Part shown: positions 1-12,475 of the stretch, piece by piece
Numbering within the stretch: the stretch's first letter is position 1
Layout: each line of letters starts with the position of its first letter
NCBI RefSeq assembly: GCF_009730915.1
Contig: NC_052476.1
Span: 21,619,257 to 21,683,256 of the forward strand
Origin: Dioscorea cayenensis subsp. rotundata
Lineage: Eukaryota > Streptophyta > Magnoliopsida > Dioscoreales > Dioscoreaceae
Direction: 5' to 3'
Length of the DNA: 64,000 nt
Translations under genes and position numbers: made by a program
The notes under the pieces: model-generated
Database searches by the model: none
What the model was told of the DNA's origin: nothing
The model's input: the letters and a program-made list of their open reading frames with translations, nothing else

Positions 1-3000
1 CCAAAGGAATTCCAGTTAGCTAAGAAGGTATAAACTAATCAAAGAAATAACATTACATGTCTTGTCACTGCTTAATTGATAATAGGTTTTATAAACTGTT
101 CATAAAAGAAAGTTGTGAAACCTTGGAAACTTTTGTGGCTGCGAAACAAGACAACTCAAATCTGATTTAGCATTTAGCTTAACATTATTGGCACAATATG
201 TTTAGTAAAAAAATTGCAACCCAACCTGCCATAGAATGCAGCCCAATGAAGCCCAGTCCTGCCCCGAGCATCTCTAAAATTTGGATTGACGCCAGCACCT
301 ACTATGAGGTTAATAGCCCACTCATATCCAAGAGCAGATGCATAATGAATAACTCCCATTCCATCCTCATCTAACACATTAGGCCCTTTGCTTTCCTCAT
401 GTGCTCTGCAGGCTAGCCACTCAACCAATTTACCTTCCAGCAATTTCTGAATCAATGCATCTCTAAGATCCCCCTGGCATCTTTGAAAAGCCTTTGACTG
501 CAGTTCAATCTCACCCCATCCATTATTCTCCCTACTGGAACTTAAAATTAAATCACTGATCCTGGCACAATTATGGCAACCCTCAAGAGAGCAAGCTACC
601 ACTCCTAGAGTCAACATCTTTGCGAAACATATATGCAAATGTATTTCATCTCCTGATTCTCTTTTCCTAGATAATGATTTTCCATTGGAGAGACCTTCAC
701 GATACTCAAACTCTCGGACCTCACTACAAGCTAACCTATTGCTGCGGGTGATATAGAATGGAACCCGTCCAGGGGTATGTGGAGGGGCTCGGCACCGAAG
801 AACATTTTCTGTCAAAACTTCAGCTGAAACCTCATATTCACCAAACATGCAACACCATTTGATGCTGTTGGGATTTATGCCACCAAGAAATGTCCCTGAT
901 ATCAGAACCTGATAGAAAATATGATCAGCTAAAATAACTACAATAAAAAATCATGACCAGCCTAAAAAGAGTCAAGGTATAATTAAAGAGATCATAGGAG
1001 TACTAACAACAATGTTGCACACCTTTGTTTCAACATCAGAATAGGCCCAGTCTGGTGAGAAGTCAAGAATACTGAATAACTGTTCCTGGGATATTGAAGG
1101 ACCCAGTGATTCCGTATCCAACTGCATATGCACGGATAGACTGGTAACCTCTTTGTCATCATTTTGAGTATCAATTGTATTCCAATAACTACCAGAATCT
1201 GAAGCCATCAGCGAGTTGTCGCAATCCCTGCCAATTTCATTGTTCATCCATCTTCCAAAACTGTCCAATTTCTTTAGCTCCCCAAATTCCCCATTACCAA
1301 TATTGCCTTTTGCAGTATTTTGTTTTGAATAGGAAGCTTCTTTTAGGAATTCCAAAGGCTGGTCAGCAGCAGCAAAGTCCGCTTGGCAATCTCTATCACT
1401 TTTAAATTGAGGAGCTACTGGGAAATGATGCTCATCAGGCACGCAATGCATAACAGATGCAGTGCCTACTGTGCTGTTATGACTAACAGGGCTATTAGCA
1501 TTCGCAGAACAACTCGGTTTGACCTGAAAAATGTGAAATTCAAATGAATGTTAAAAATAAATTGCACAATCAAACAAGTGAGACTGAGCACTAAACAAGT
1601 AAAGTATACACTGATATACAAGCTTTGAATATTATATTATAGGAAATAATCTAATTCCTTCTCTAAACTCCTAGCACAAAAAAAGTATATCTAAATACAA
1701 ACCTCTGGAAACTTAAGAAATCACTCATATGCATAACAAAAGACATCCAGATGTTAATAAGTTAACAATGGTTTTACAGGCGTGCACACACATACAGATG
1801 TTTTAAGAGCATTTACTTGGGCAGAAAAAGATAATTACACTACAAAAGAACTGTGATAAGATAAATAAGACATGAATTGATGATGAATCATGCTTAATAG
1901 ATGAGAATGAATAGTTTATATTATGTCACAATTACCTGAGCCCTTGTCATGCTAGATCCCGTGGGTCCCTGTAAAAGGGTATCATTCAAAAATATGCCAT
2001 TTGTGCTTGTATTAAAGCCCAACACAGAGTCTGTCATGGCCATAGCTATACTATTAGTACAATTTGGTTGTTCAAGCGAAATTTTCTGATCTTGCAAGTT
2101 GTCATACTTTCCTGGGGTTTCACGCCATGCGGTTGAGGTTGTGACACAGTCAGTTCCACCACAAAAACCTGGACATTAACCATTAACAAGTTTCTTAGAT
2201 GATTTGAAAGCAAAAGCCTTCATCCTTATCACAAACTTCCAATATACTACTGAAAATGTATTTGTATCGTTATTGTTATTATTTTTAACTAAAAAAAAAG
2301 GTGTTGCATTAGAAATAAGTGTATCATAGAAATTCTCTGATAGATAATTCAGAAAACTACCACAAAAGCTCTATGAAATGATACCTGCTGATTGTGAAGT
2401 TCCCCTAATCTTATAATGATCTTCATGCAGTGTCGAATTCTGAGAGTGCCCCTGCCTTGAGTACAAACTAGTCAACGGCTTGCTCAATCCTGCAGTATTT
2501 TATTGCTCCATTTCTATCAACATTTTTCCTGTTCACAATATTTGTAGAAGAAAAAAACATAGTTGTTAAATTAGAGACTGAGTCAACAAGTAAACCACTA
2601 TAGTCATCCCCAGAATCTGCTCCCTCCAATTCAGATGATAAGGTATGAGCTGAACTATGCTGAGCATTGTGCATGTTTGAATTCAACAAATGGGGCATGC
2701 TAGAACTGCTTCCCTGGAAAGAGGCAAAGGAACAGTTATTGAAAATATCATTTTGTGAAAAAAATGCAACATACAAGTCTGCATACAAGGACAACACACC
2801 AGAACAACGATTTTCTTCATCACTTTTGCATACATATATTAAAAACATGAGTCTATACGCAAATTAGCAAGGCACAACTACGATTGAGATTATCAACATA
2901 CTTCTTCAGTCAGTAAAAATGATTATGTAGAAGTGGACAAAGGATCACCTCATTCACATCTCTGTAGTGCACAAGAACAATATGCTCCAAATGCCTGAAA

Positions 3001-5164
3001 AAAGTGAGGAAATGAAAATATATATATTTCAACTAAATAATACCAGTTATACAAAGATTCCACACTTCAGATCCATTGGGAAAATTTAAACAAGAAGATT
3101 TAGACATATGCTTGTATTCTAATATGACAAGAAAATGTAAAAATAAAAATCCCAGCAACCATCTCTTGAAGATCATTCATTCATTCATATAGGCAACCTG
3201 CAAGCAAATTCATCTTTCACATGACGCCAATTTCAAAGGCATCTAAAAGAAAAAAAAGACACAAGGCAATAGAAAGTGATGGTGATGGAGAAAAAAATGC
3301 AAGGTGGTAGCTGGTGAAATTTGAAAAAAAAGTCTCCCAACACTATTTAGTGGGAAGTGATCAAGTAGATCTGAAGAGAATACTTCCATTAACATAATAA
3401 TGTCAAGTGATTAAGATCAAATCTAGAGACATGCACCCGAAAGAAAGTTTGAAAATTGATTTTCCTTCAGGTACATGCAAGTCTGAGACAGCTGTAAATA
3501 TTTCATTTCAGGTACAAGCAAATCCGAGAATTGATTTTCCTTCAGGTACATGCAAATCTGAGACATGCACTCGAAAGAAAGTGATTACGATCAAATCTAC
3601 AGACATGCTCCTGAAAGAAAGTTTGAGAATTGATTTTCATTTCCCTTCTCTAGCATAGTAAGCAGGAAGAATAATACAGGTATGTAAGATTGATCAAAAT
3701 TGTATTTGGATGAAACAACGTGATTCCCCTTTATTCAAGTTACGATTGTAAATAAGTCAAAAAGGGTTGGTTCATAACCAGAAATGGAAATATAGGAGTC
3801 TTTAGATCCAACATTCCAGTTCCAGCTAGAATGTATGAACATCCAACCAGAATTGAAATGCCAAGGGAATTTACGCAAGTTCATAAATTTGCTTACACAT
3901 GTCCATGAGATGAACACATCTATAAACTTGTTTATGCATGTGTATGACATAAGCACATAAAATAATTGCCAGGAAAGTGACCCTGGGCCTAAATAAGAAG
4001 AGGATAGGCAACCTTCAAAGTGACAACCTACCATGAGACAAAACATGCAGCAACTACTTCAGGTAGCTAAAGAGATGCATTCCTAAACTCACCCGTCAAG
4101 CATCCAGTAACTTCGCCTCTGAAAATTTTCATTGTCCTCTCCATGGGCATAGTAGCAATGTAGAACATCAATACTGCCACACTGAAATTAAGTGAAGAAA
4201 GATTGAATTTGAAAGGACAAATAAAAGGTAACAAAGATTATCAGAAAAGCAAGAAACATGCATTTCAAGGAATGCCCACAAGTGTTAGGAACAGGTCAGG
4301 AGCTGATGGCTGTGTTAATAAGCAAGTTAAATGAATTTGACAGACAGCATAAATAGTATAAATCTCCTTCGGTAATCAGGCCTCAAATAGATCATAAAAA
4401 TGTGCAAGAGTAAAAGAAAATACTACCATGCCCTTAACTCAATATAATTTGCCATGCTATGACAAAAGTAAAAACCACAGACCTTAAGTTTCTCATGAGC
4501 TTCTCGAACAGTTTTTCCATCTTTCTTCTTTCTCCAACTATGACCATCTTTACGGAAATATCTCAGTACTTTACGGTCAAATAGGAATAAAGAACCACCT
4601 ATAAATGAACGATGCAAAAGCCATTGATAATCCTTTAAGAACACTACCATTGCTTATTACCAATTAGAATGAATCAAGTAACTCAATTCACAGTACAATC
4701 TCAGATCAAATGATACTCAGAAACAGAACAAGTAAACACATACTAGAAGGTTTATATGGTGGATCCGGAGTCAAAGTGAAATTCTTGTAGTTACGAAGGA
4801 TCTCACAAATCTCACTTGGACGAAGCCAGCGATTCTTTGCCTCCAGCAAAATCTGCCCAATGTCTGCCCGGAATAATAAATATATATATATATATATCAT
4901 TCCACTACCAAACTGAAATTAAGGTAAAAAAAAAATGAAAAAAAAAAAATGAAAAAAAACATCTTTTTCACTGATTTTCAACCACATTGACGAGAGAAAA
5001 CACCATAACTGGTAATAGAATTCCAATACCACAACAGATTAAGATTGCAAGCGATACACCAAACTAACAGACTAACAGAAACGAAAGCATCCAAAAGAAA
5101 AATGGAATAAAAAAGCAAGCTTACCTAGCTGGTGATCTACAGCGAATCTCCAACCCTCTGCCAT
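1..5164 (-). CDS. CAMTA: Calmodulin-binding transcription activator (CAMTA), 3' end beyond window
   Basis: CAMTA proteins bind CGCG-type promoter elements in the nucleus and couple calcium/calmodulin to stress transcription. Exons read on the minus strand: 5125-5164 (starts MAEGWRFAVDHQL), 4744-4863, 4483-4598, 4093-4181, 2949-2994, 2596-2713, 2385-2489, 1936-2168, 1023-1523 and 226-908; phases agree throughout. The first five exons encode the CG-1 DNA-binding domain (RWLRPSEICEILRN, then GGSLFLFDRKVLRYFRKDGH, then HCYYAHGEDNENFQRRSYWM). The middle exons are low-complexity linker with an acidic SGDDYS patch. Exon 226-908 carries the TIG/IPT fold (MFGEYEVSAEVLTENVLRCR) and the start of the ankyrin repeats (GRTGLHWAAFYGR). 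The remaining ankyrin, IQ and CaM-binding parts lie before base 1; bases 1-225 look intronic. The family is certain; which CAMTA paralogue is not. Confidence 0.93.
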
Positions 5165-5322
5165 CCGCCAGCGAGAATCCCCGCGCAGCCAACTCTCATG
5201 AATTAAAATGCATCAATAGCGCGTAAATCAGTGGCAAAGCAGCAACTATTGGGGAGCCACAGAGCTGTAGCAATGGAACCCTAGCCCTGTCGAAGCCGCA
5301 GCAAAGAGGAGAGAAGAGAAGG

Positions 5323-5325
<3 letters not shown>

Positions 5326-5362
<37 letters not shown>
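5326..5362. repeat. (GA)n microsatellite in CAMTA leader
   Basis: A pure GA run of about 37 bp lies 160-200 bp upstream of the CAMTA start codon. It reads as (CT)n on the transcribed strand, so it probably sits in the 5' UTR or core promoter. CT/GA tracts are common in plant leaders. Confidence 0.9.
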
Positions 5363-5368
<6 letters not shown>

Positions 5369-5414
5369 AGGGGCGAAGCAAGGGAGGGTTCTTTTGGTGG
5401 TGGGATGGGAATGG

Positions 5415-6226
5415 GCGCAGAGTCCACGTAGCTATTTTCCCGTTTACACCTGACTCGATCTTTGCTTTTTTACATGCAGCCCCCTCAAATTTCTCTTATT
5501 ATTTTGCACGTCCTCTCCACTGCTGTATCTTCTCTTAATGCTGCACTGCTTTGTACTTTGTACACTATTAATCTTACACATTTGTGTCAATAAGTTCTTA
5601 ACTCCGTACCAGAAACCCTCCATATATATATATATATAGTTTATTATTAAAACAAATAATTTTAAATTTGAAAATAAAAAATGGGTTTAATTACCGTACA
5701 AGTCCCTATAACTGTGTAGTCTTTTTAGTCCTTCTAATATTTTTAAGTATAATTAAGTCATTGTATTTGGTCGAGTTGAGTCGTTCTAGTCCACTGCAAT
5801 ATTTTTAGGTACAATTAAGTCATTGTAATTTACATTTACTCATCTACAGCGCCGACTAGAATGACCCAACTCGACTAAATATAAGGAGTTAATTGTATCT
5901 AAAAATATTGCAAGGATTAAAATGACAGAAAATACATAATTACATGATCTGTACAGTAAGTAAACCTAAAAAATGAATAATGATCGGTGGTGATTTTTAA
6001 AACTTTATTAATAGATAAAACATCTATTATTAAAATCATATAACATCTATTATTAAAATCATATTAGTTCACAATAATCAAATGAGTCAAACCACTAAAT
6101 CCCTTACATAGAGTATGTGTGATTTTATTGAAAATACATATTTAAATTTTAATTCGTATAAACCAAGAGTATAAATATGTTAAAATATATATTAACTTTA
6201 CATTTGTACATGTTAAATATGGTTTA
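5415..6226. other. Intergenic, CAMTA promoter side; contains a MITE-like element
   Basis: AT-rich spacer between the CAMTA leader and the retrotransposon target site. Apart from the foldback element at 5683-5968 I see no gene here. Confidence 0.6.
5683..5968. mobile_element. Foldback MITE-like element
   Basis: The left arm (5683-5799, starting GGGTTTAATTACCGTACA) matches the reverse complement of the right arm (about 5855-5968, starting TAGGTTTACTTACTGTACA) over roughly 115 bp with mismatches. Shared inner blocks include the TCGAGTTGAGTCGTTCTAGTC / TCGAGTTGGGTCATTCTAGTC pair. An internal copy of the 'ATTAAGTCATTGTA' block also occurs at 5818. Both ends are flanked by AAAAAT, a possible target duplication, although this is weak in AT-rich DNA. 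There is no coding capacity. The superfamily is not assigned. Confidence 0.65.
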
Positions 6227-6231
6227 CCTAA
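6227..6231. repeat. Target site duplication, left copy (CCTAA)
   Basis: CCTAA lies immediately before the 5' LTR and is repeated exactly at 23309-23313 immediately after the 3' LTR. A 5-bp duplication is the normal footprint of Ty3/gypsy integrase. Confidence 0.9.
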
Positions 6232-6993
6232 TGTTTATATAGATTTTTAAGAATTAGAAAAAAAATTAGAAAAAAATATAAAAAAGATACATGAGGGCTA
6301 AAATGAAAAAATAAAATAAAATAAAAACGTGGGCCACAAATTGTCACGTGAAAAATAATAATAATAAAATAAATTAAAATCAAAATTTATGAGTGAGAAC
6401 AAAAAGAGAAATAAAAAAAGAAATGGATAAGAAGGGATTTTTGAAATAAAAATTTGAATTTTTAAAAAGGGGATAAAAAAATCTCTTGGAGGTTGAGGAG
6501 AATCTTCCGGGAGGAACAGGGTAAAAAAAGAAAAGGAGGGAAGGAGGATAAGAAAAAAGGAAGGAGGATGGCATGAAGAAAGGAAGCTCTCTCCGGGTGG
6601 GGGCTAGGGAGTTTAAACAATTGATGTATTTCTTCTCCACTGGGTGGGGCCGGCCAAAAATAAAAAAATAAAAATCAGCATGGTGATGAAGAAGGAGGCT
6701 TTCTTCCATGGTGGGACCGGGATGATAAAATGAGAAGTGATGCTCTCTTGGAAGGTGGGACCCGGAGGATATAAAATATTTATGGATGAGTGACTCTCTC
6801 TTTCATGATGGGACCCGGGTGAAGAAGATGAAGCATGCTCCTCCTCGTTGCCACCTCTTTCGGCACACAAATAAAGAGATACTTGGAATGATGATAGAAA
6901 GTCCCATCGAGATGCTTGACGATGGTGATGCCCTCTTCATGAATCTCGAAGCATGCTTAAGAAGTTCATCACTCCGAAAGAGGTAGATGACCT

Positions 6994-7000
6994 TATAAAA
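6994..7000 (+). promoter_or_regulatory. Candidate LTR TATA box
   Basis: TATAAAA, conserved at 18338-18344 in the other LTR, lies about 760 bp inside the LTR after a GC-richer block. It is the clearest TATA match outside the AT runs. No transcription data support it. Confidence 0.25.
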
Positions 7001-7738
7001 TCTCATACCAAGTATATATATATACAAGCATGTTTTGGTTTCGTTCAACCCATGCAAGATGCCATGAAGAAAAAAAATCTTAGATGAAAGTTCATGCAAA
7101 AATACCCTACATCCGGTTGTTAATCCCATGCATAATGCCATAAAAAAAATATATCATCTTGATGATGTAGATGAAACTCTATACAAAAATGTATAAGATG
7201 CGCTTACGGTTGCACGCCCCATACCCATGCCATAAAAAAATCTTTAAATATTAATGCTAAACCCTTCCCTCTGCATAATTTGTCTTTAAATCATGCCCAT
7301 AGACAAGAGCATATGCATGTTGTTGGTTTTCACTCACTGTGAACACCATCGTAAAAAAAAGAAGAAGAGAGAAAAAATTTTTTAGGACACATGTGCAAAA
7401 ATGTGGAAATGTGTGAAAATACGAAATCTCGAGGGTTTAACTGCAAAAAATAATATATATGGAAAAATATGAAAATATGAAAGTTTGGGGATTTATTTGC
7501 AAATTTTGATAAAATGTGAAAAAAATGAAAATTTAGAGGATTTAAATGAAAAAGAAGAAGAAAAGAAGAAAAAAAGGATTTTTAAGCGAAGATGAGGGGT
7601 ATTTTGGTAATTTCATAAGACCCTCTTAAGTCTTAAGCTTACCGTGATGTCTAATGCGTGTTGACTGCTCTCTTTTGGAGGGCCTCTTCATTGCCTCTTA
7701 ACATACCAGAGCGGATGAACTATTGAAGATCCTTTTAA

Positions 7739-8240
7739 AACTCTCTTTGAGCTGATGGACCTGGTTTGAGGCCATTGACTCTCTTTGGAGTGATGACTAA
7801 TCTCTTTGAGCTGATGGACCTTGTTTGAGGCCATTGACTCTCTTTCCAGTGATGAAAAATTCCAAAACCCCTTTAAGCTCTCTTTGAGCTCATGGGCCCT
7901 TTTTGAGGCCAATCGACTCTTTTTAGGGAGTGATGACAAATTCTAAAACCCTTAAAACTCTCTTTTGAGCTCATGGACCTCGTTTGAGGCCATCGACTCT
8001 CTTTCGAGTGATGAAAAATTCCAAAACCCCTTTAAGCTCTCTTTGAGCTCATGGACCTTATTTGAGGCCACTGACTCTTTTAAGGAGTGATGACAAATTC
8101 TAAAACCCTTAAAACTCTCTTTGAGCTCATGGACCCTGTTTGAGGCCATTGACTCTCTTTTCGAGTGATAAAAAATTCCAAAACCCATAAAACTCTTTTT
8201 GAGCTCATGGACCCTGTTTGAGGCCATTGACTCTCTTAAG
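7739..8240. repeat. LTR-internal tandem array, about 78-bp units (5' LTR)
   Basis: About seven copies of a unit built on TTTGAGCTCATGGACC...TTTGAGGCCATTGACTCTCTTT...AGTGATGAAAAATTCCAAAACCC. Most copies are spaced 75-85 bp apart and the first is shortened to about 58 bp. The same array lies at 19108-19610 in the other LTR. Confidence 0.85.
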
Positions 8241-8289
8241 AGTGATGAAAAAATTTCAAGATCTTCAAAAGCCAAGCATTCTAAAACAG

Positions 8290-11200
8290 AGGAAAAAAAT
8301 CAAATCAAAATCATGACATTAAAAAAAATGATGAATCAACAAATGAGCTCAACAACCTCAGAGTTAAAGTGTTGAAGAGTTCACTAAGTTACAAAAAGCT
8401 TTCACAAGCATGAAAAGTCGAAGCTTATATATATATCAATCAAATCAAGTTCCAAATCAAATCCAAAAATGCAAGTTTCAAAAATTCAAGATGCAAATTT
8501 CAAATGGATCAACCAATGAGCTCAACAACCCTCAAAGCTAAAGCGCTGAAGAGTTTAGAAGTTGCAAAAAGGCTTCACAAGCATAAAAGCCAAAAGTTCA
8601 TGAAAAAGCCAAAACCAAGTTTGTGATTCATCAACGCAGAATCTACAACTTGAAATTTAAATCAAATCCATGATTCAAGTTCAAATGCCCAAAATGCAAG
8701 TTTCAAAGTTCAAGATACAAATTTCAAACAAATCAACAAGTGAGCTCAACAACATCAAAGTTAAAGTGTCAAGAGTTCACAAGTTGTAAAAGTTTCACAA
8801 GCCTCAAGGCCGAACCTCATAAAAAAAGTCAAATCAAGTTCCAAATAAAAATTAAAGAATTCAAATTCAACAAATGAACCCAACAACCTCAAGGATGAAG
8901 AGTCGAAGAGTTCACAAGTTACAAAAAGCCCTCACAAGCCCTCAAGGTCAAGCTTATAAAAAAATCAAATCAAGTTTCAAATCAAATTCAAGATGATAAC
9001 TGAAAAGTCCAAGTTCCAAGTTTTAAACAAATCAACAAATGAGCTCAACAACCCTCGGAGTTAAAGCGTTGAAGAGTTCACTAAGTTGCAAAAAGCCCTC
9101 ACAAGCCCTCGAAGGTCGAAAGCTTATAAAAAAAATCAAATCAAGTTTCAAATCAAATCCAAAATACAATTTCAAAGTCCAAGTTCCAAGTTTCAAACAA
9201 ATCAACAAATGAACTCAACAACCTGAAGGCTAAATTGTTGAAGAGTTCACAAGTTGCAAAAAAGTTTCACAAGCCTGGAGGCTGAAGCTTATAAAAAATC
9301 AAATCATGTTTTAAATCAAGTCCGAGATATAAATTTCAAATGAATCAACAAATGTGCTCAACAACCTCAAAGCGAAAGTGTTGAAGGGTTCATAAGTTGC
9401 ACAAAAAGTTTCACAAGCCCAAGAGTCAAGCTTATGGAAAGTCAAGTCAAGTTCCAAATCAAATCAAAGTTGCAAAATTCAAATGTCCAAGATACCAGGT
9501 CTCGAATGAATCAACAAATGAGCTCAACAACCTCATTGTTAAAACGTTGAAGAGTTCAAAAGTTGCAAAAAACTTCACAAGCATGAAAGCCGAAGCTTAT
9601 AAAAAAATCAAATCAAGTTTCAAATCAAATCCAAGATACAAGTTCAAAGTCCAAGACATAAATTTCAAACAAGTCAACAAATGAGCTCAACAACCCTCAA
9701 AGTTAAAGTGTCAAGAGTTCACAAGTTGCAAAAAGGCTTTCACAAGCATGACAAATTAAGCTTATGGAAGGTCAAACCAAGTTTGTGATTCATCGACATA
9801 GGGAATTCACGACTTTGAAATCCAAATTAAATCTAAGATGCAAAATCAAAAATCCAAATTTCAAAGAAGTCAACAAATGAGCTCAACAACCTCAGAGTTA
9901 AAGGGTTGAAGAGTTCACAAGTCGCAAAAGCCTCACACGCCTCAAGGTCAAGCTTATAAAAAATTAAATCAAGTTCCAAATCAAATCCAAGATGCAAGTT
10001 TAAATGTCCAAGTTTCAAGTTTCAAATAAATCAACAAATGAGCTCGACAACCTCGAGACTACAGCGTTGAAGAGTTCATAAGTTACAAAAGTTTCACAAA
10101 CCCAAAAGCCGAAACTTATGAAAAGTCAAATCAAATTCCAAATCAAGTCAAAGTTGCAAATTCCAATATCTAAGTTCCAGGTTTCAAATGAATCAACAAA
10201 TGAGCTCAACAACCTCAAAGTTAAAGTGTTGAAGAGTTCACAAGTTGTAAAAAGCCTCACAAGCCTGAAGGCCGAAGCTTATAAAAAAATCAAATCAGGT
10301 TCCAAATCAAATTCAAGATGCAAACTGAAAAGTCCAAGTTCCAAGTTTCAAACAAGTCAACAAATGAGTTCAACAACCTTAAAGCTAAGGCGTTGAAGAG
10401 TTCACAAGTTGCAAAAAGCTTCACAAGCCTGAAAGCCGAAGCTTATAAAAAAGAAAATTAAATCAAGTTCCAAATCAAATTCAAAATGCATGTTCAAAGT
10501 CCAAGACACAAATTTCAAACAAATCAACAAATGAGCTCAACAACCTCAGAGTTGAAGCGTTGAAGAGTTCACAAGTTGTAAAAAGTTTCACAAGCCTGAA
10601 GGCCGAACCTTATGAAAAGTCAAATCAAGTTCCAAATCAAATCAAAGAATGCAAATTCAACAAGTGAACCCAACAACCTCAGGGAGGAAGAGTTGAAGAG
10701 TTCACAAGTTGCAAAAAAGCTTCACAAGCATAATAGCCGAAGTTCATGAAAAGTCAAACCATGTTTGTGATTCATCAATGCCGAGAATCTATAACTTAAA
10801 ATCCAAATCAAATTCAAGACTAACTCAAAACGTCCAAGACAAATGATGAGCTCAACAACCTCATTGTTAAAGTGTTGAGGAGTTCGCAAGTTGCAAAAAG
10901 CCTCACAAGCCTGAAGGCCGAAGCTTATAAAAAAAAAATCAAATCAAGTTCCAAATCAAATCCAATATGCAAGTTCAAAGTCCAAGTCCCAAGTCTCAAA
11001 CAAATCAACAAATGAGCTCAACAATCTCAAAGCTAAAGTGTTGAAGAGTTCACAAGTTGCACAAAAGTTTCACAAGCCCAAGAGCCGAAGCTTATGGAAA
11101 GTCAAGTCAAGTTCCAAATCAAATCAAAGTTGCAAATTCAAATGTCCAAAAATACTAAGTCTCAAATGAATCAACAAATGAGCTCAACAACCTCATTGTT

Positions 11201-11490
11201 AAAAGCGTTGAAGAGTTCAAAAGTTGCAAAAAGCTTCATAAGCATAATAGCCGAAGCTCATGAAAAGTCAAACCAAGTTTGTGATTCATCAACATAGGGA
11301 ATCCACAGCTTGAAATCCAAATCAAATCCAAGATGCAAGTTCAAATGTCCAACTTTCAAGTTTCAAATAAATCAACAAATGAGCTCAACAACCTCAAGGA
11401 TAAAGCGTTGGAGAGTTCAAAAGTTGCAAAAAGTTTCACAAGCCTGAAGGCCGAAGCTTATGAAGAATCAAATCAATTTCCAAATCAAGT
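8290..11490. repeat. LTR-internal tandem array, about 165-bp units (5' LTR)
   Basis: Nineteen copies can be counted from the anchor AATCAACAAATGAGCTCAAC and its variants (near 8344, 8518, 8741, 8875, 9040, 9210, 9354, 9519, 9680, 9877, 10039, 10202, 10366, 10532, 10668, 10848, 11016, 11178, 11380). Each unit then has GTTGAAGAGTTCACAAGTTGC, TTCACAAGCCTGAAGGCCGA and AAATCAAGTTCCAAATCAAA blocks. Some units carry an insert with TTTGTGATTCATCAA. The array makes up more than half of the LTR. Confidence 0.9.
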
Positions 11491-11946
11491 CCAAGATGCA
11501 AATTCAAATATATAAGATACAACTTCACCAGTTTTTTTTTAAGTTATGTTCAAGATGCATATTTCAACCGTTGACGAAGACCAAAAGTCAACAAAAGTCA
11601 AAGTGCGATTTTCGGCAAAATAGTCGGAAGGAAATAAAAGGCTACAATTATTGTTGCGTCAAGATGATTAAGTTCCAAACTTCTTGTATTTTCAATGAAG
11701 TCTATGAATTCATGAATAAAATTTATTTGTCGGAATCTGTTTCTTTCTTCACACTTATTTTCTTAATCGGAGGTTCCTGTGACAATGTCCAGGGTAATTA
11801 ACACTAGGGGCTTGCCCCTAATGGAAGTCATGAACCCACAATCCCTTGAAGTCTACAAAATATTAAAATTTGATTTGTGATCCATACTTTTTAACCGGTC
11901 ATATCCAAATCAAAGGCCGGGTGGAAAGAAAGGAGCCCACAAAGTC

Positions 11947-11965
11947 TGGCACGCCCGGTGGGGAC
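11947..11965 (+). promoter_or_regulatory. Primer-binding site (PBS)
   Basis: TGGCACGCCCGGTGGGGAC begins five bases after the 5' LTR end. It has the expected TGG start (complement of a tRNA CCA end) and a GC-rich body. I could not assign the priming tRNA with certainty. Confidence 0.75.
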
Positions 11966-12437
11966 TGATTTCTCCTCCCATCTATGAAATCAAGTGTGAA
12001 AAAGATGTTGATAAAAAAATATATCAATGCTTCATGTCTCATCACTACCTTATTGGAATGGGGACACGAAGTAAAGTTGATTTATGACTTTATCTATAAT
12101 GGATCATTAAAAAAATCAAATCAAAATCAAAGTTAAATTTTGATGATGTCAGACTTTATCAACGTTATGCTGAGTCTTCCACCATCACCGCCGAGCTCAT
12201 ATACAACTTGTCAAAAAAAAAAAAAAAGATCCATGATTGATGAGATTCAGTTCTAGTCAATAATTGAATCAAAGGGGGCAACTCACCAATTCTCATTGAA
12301 ACTGAAGGGGTTTGTGTTGTTGCTGAAGTCAACGACCTTTGTCTTTGGTTGACTTGTTGCAGAAAGGGGGCAAGTCCATAAGAAGTTGCATGGGGCACAT
12401 GGTTCCACACCCGTAGCTCTTACCAAAGTTTCAATAA

Positions 12438-12475
12438 AAGAAGAAGAAGAAGAAGAAGAAGAAGAAGAAGAAGAA
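12438..12475. repeat. (GAA)n microsatellite
   Basis: About 12 uninterrupted GAA/AAG triplets within the retrotransposon interior, in the region where gag is missing. Confidence 0.9.

Larger units (their letters stand above)
6232..11941 (+). repeat. 5' LTR (5710 bp)
   Basis: Direct repeat of 17562-23308 with TG...CA termini. In order it contains an A-rich segment with GGGACC-containing blocks (6232-7000), a TATAAAA that could be a promoter element (6994-7000), an AT-rich part (7000-7640), the 78-bp-class array, the 165-bp-class array and a unique 3' part (11500-11941). Differences from the 3' LTR are mostly small indels and clustered C/T-type changes within the arrays. Confidence 0.95.

Noticed and set aside
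6380-7141. Minus-strand frames of 66-112 codons in the LTR start (and 17577-18285)
   Set aside because: A-rich plus strand gives Phe/Leu/Ser-rich minus-strand frames; they overlap in several frames and differ between the two LTRs by frame-breaking indels.
8290-11490. Direct repeats considered as a CRISPR array
   Set aside because: Units are long, degenerate and head to tail with no unique spacers, and the context is a plant retrotransposon.
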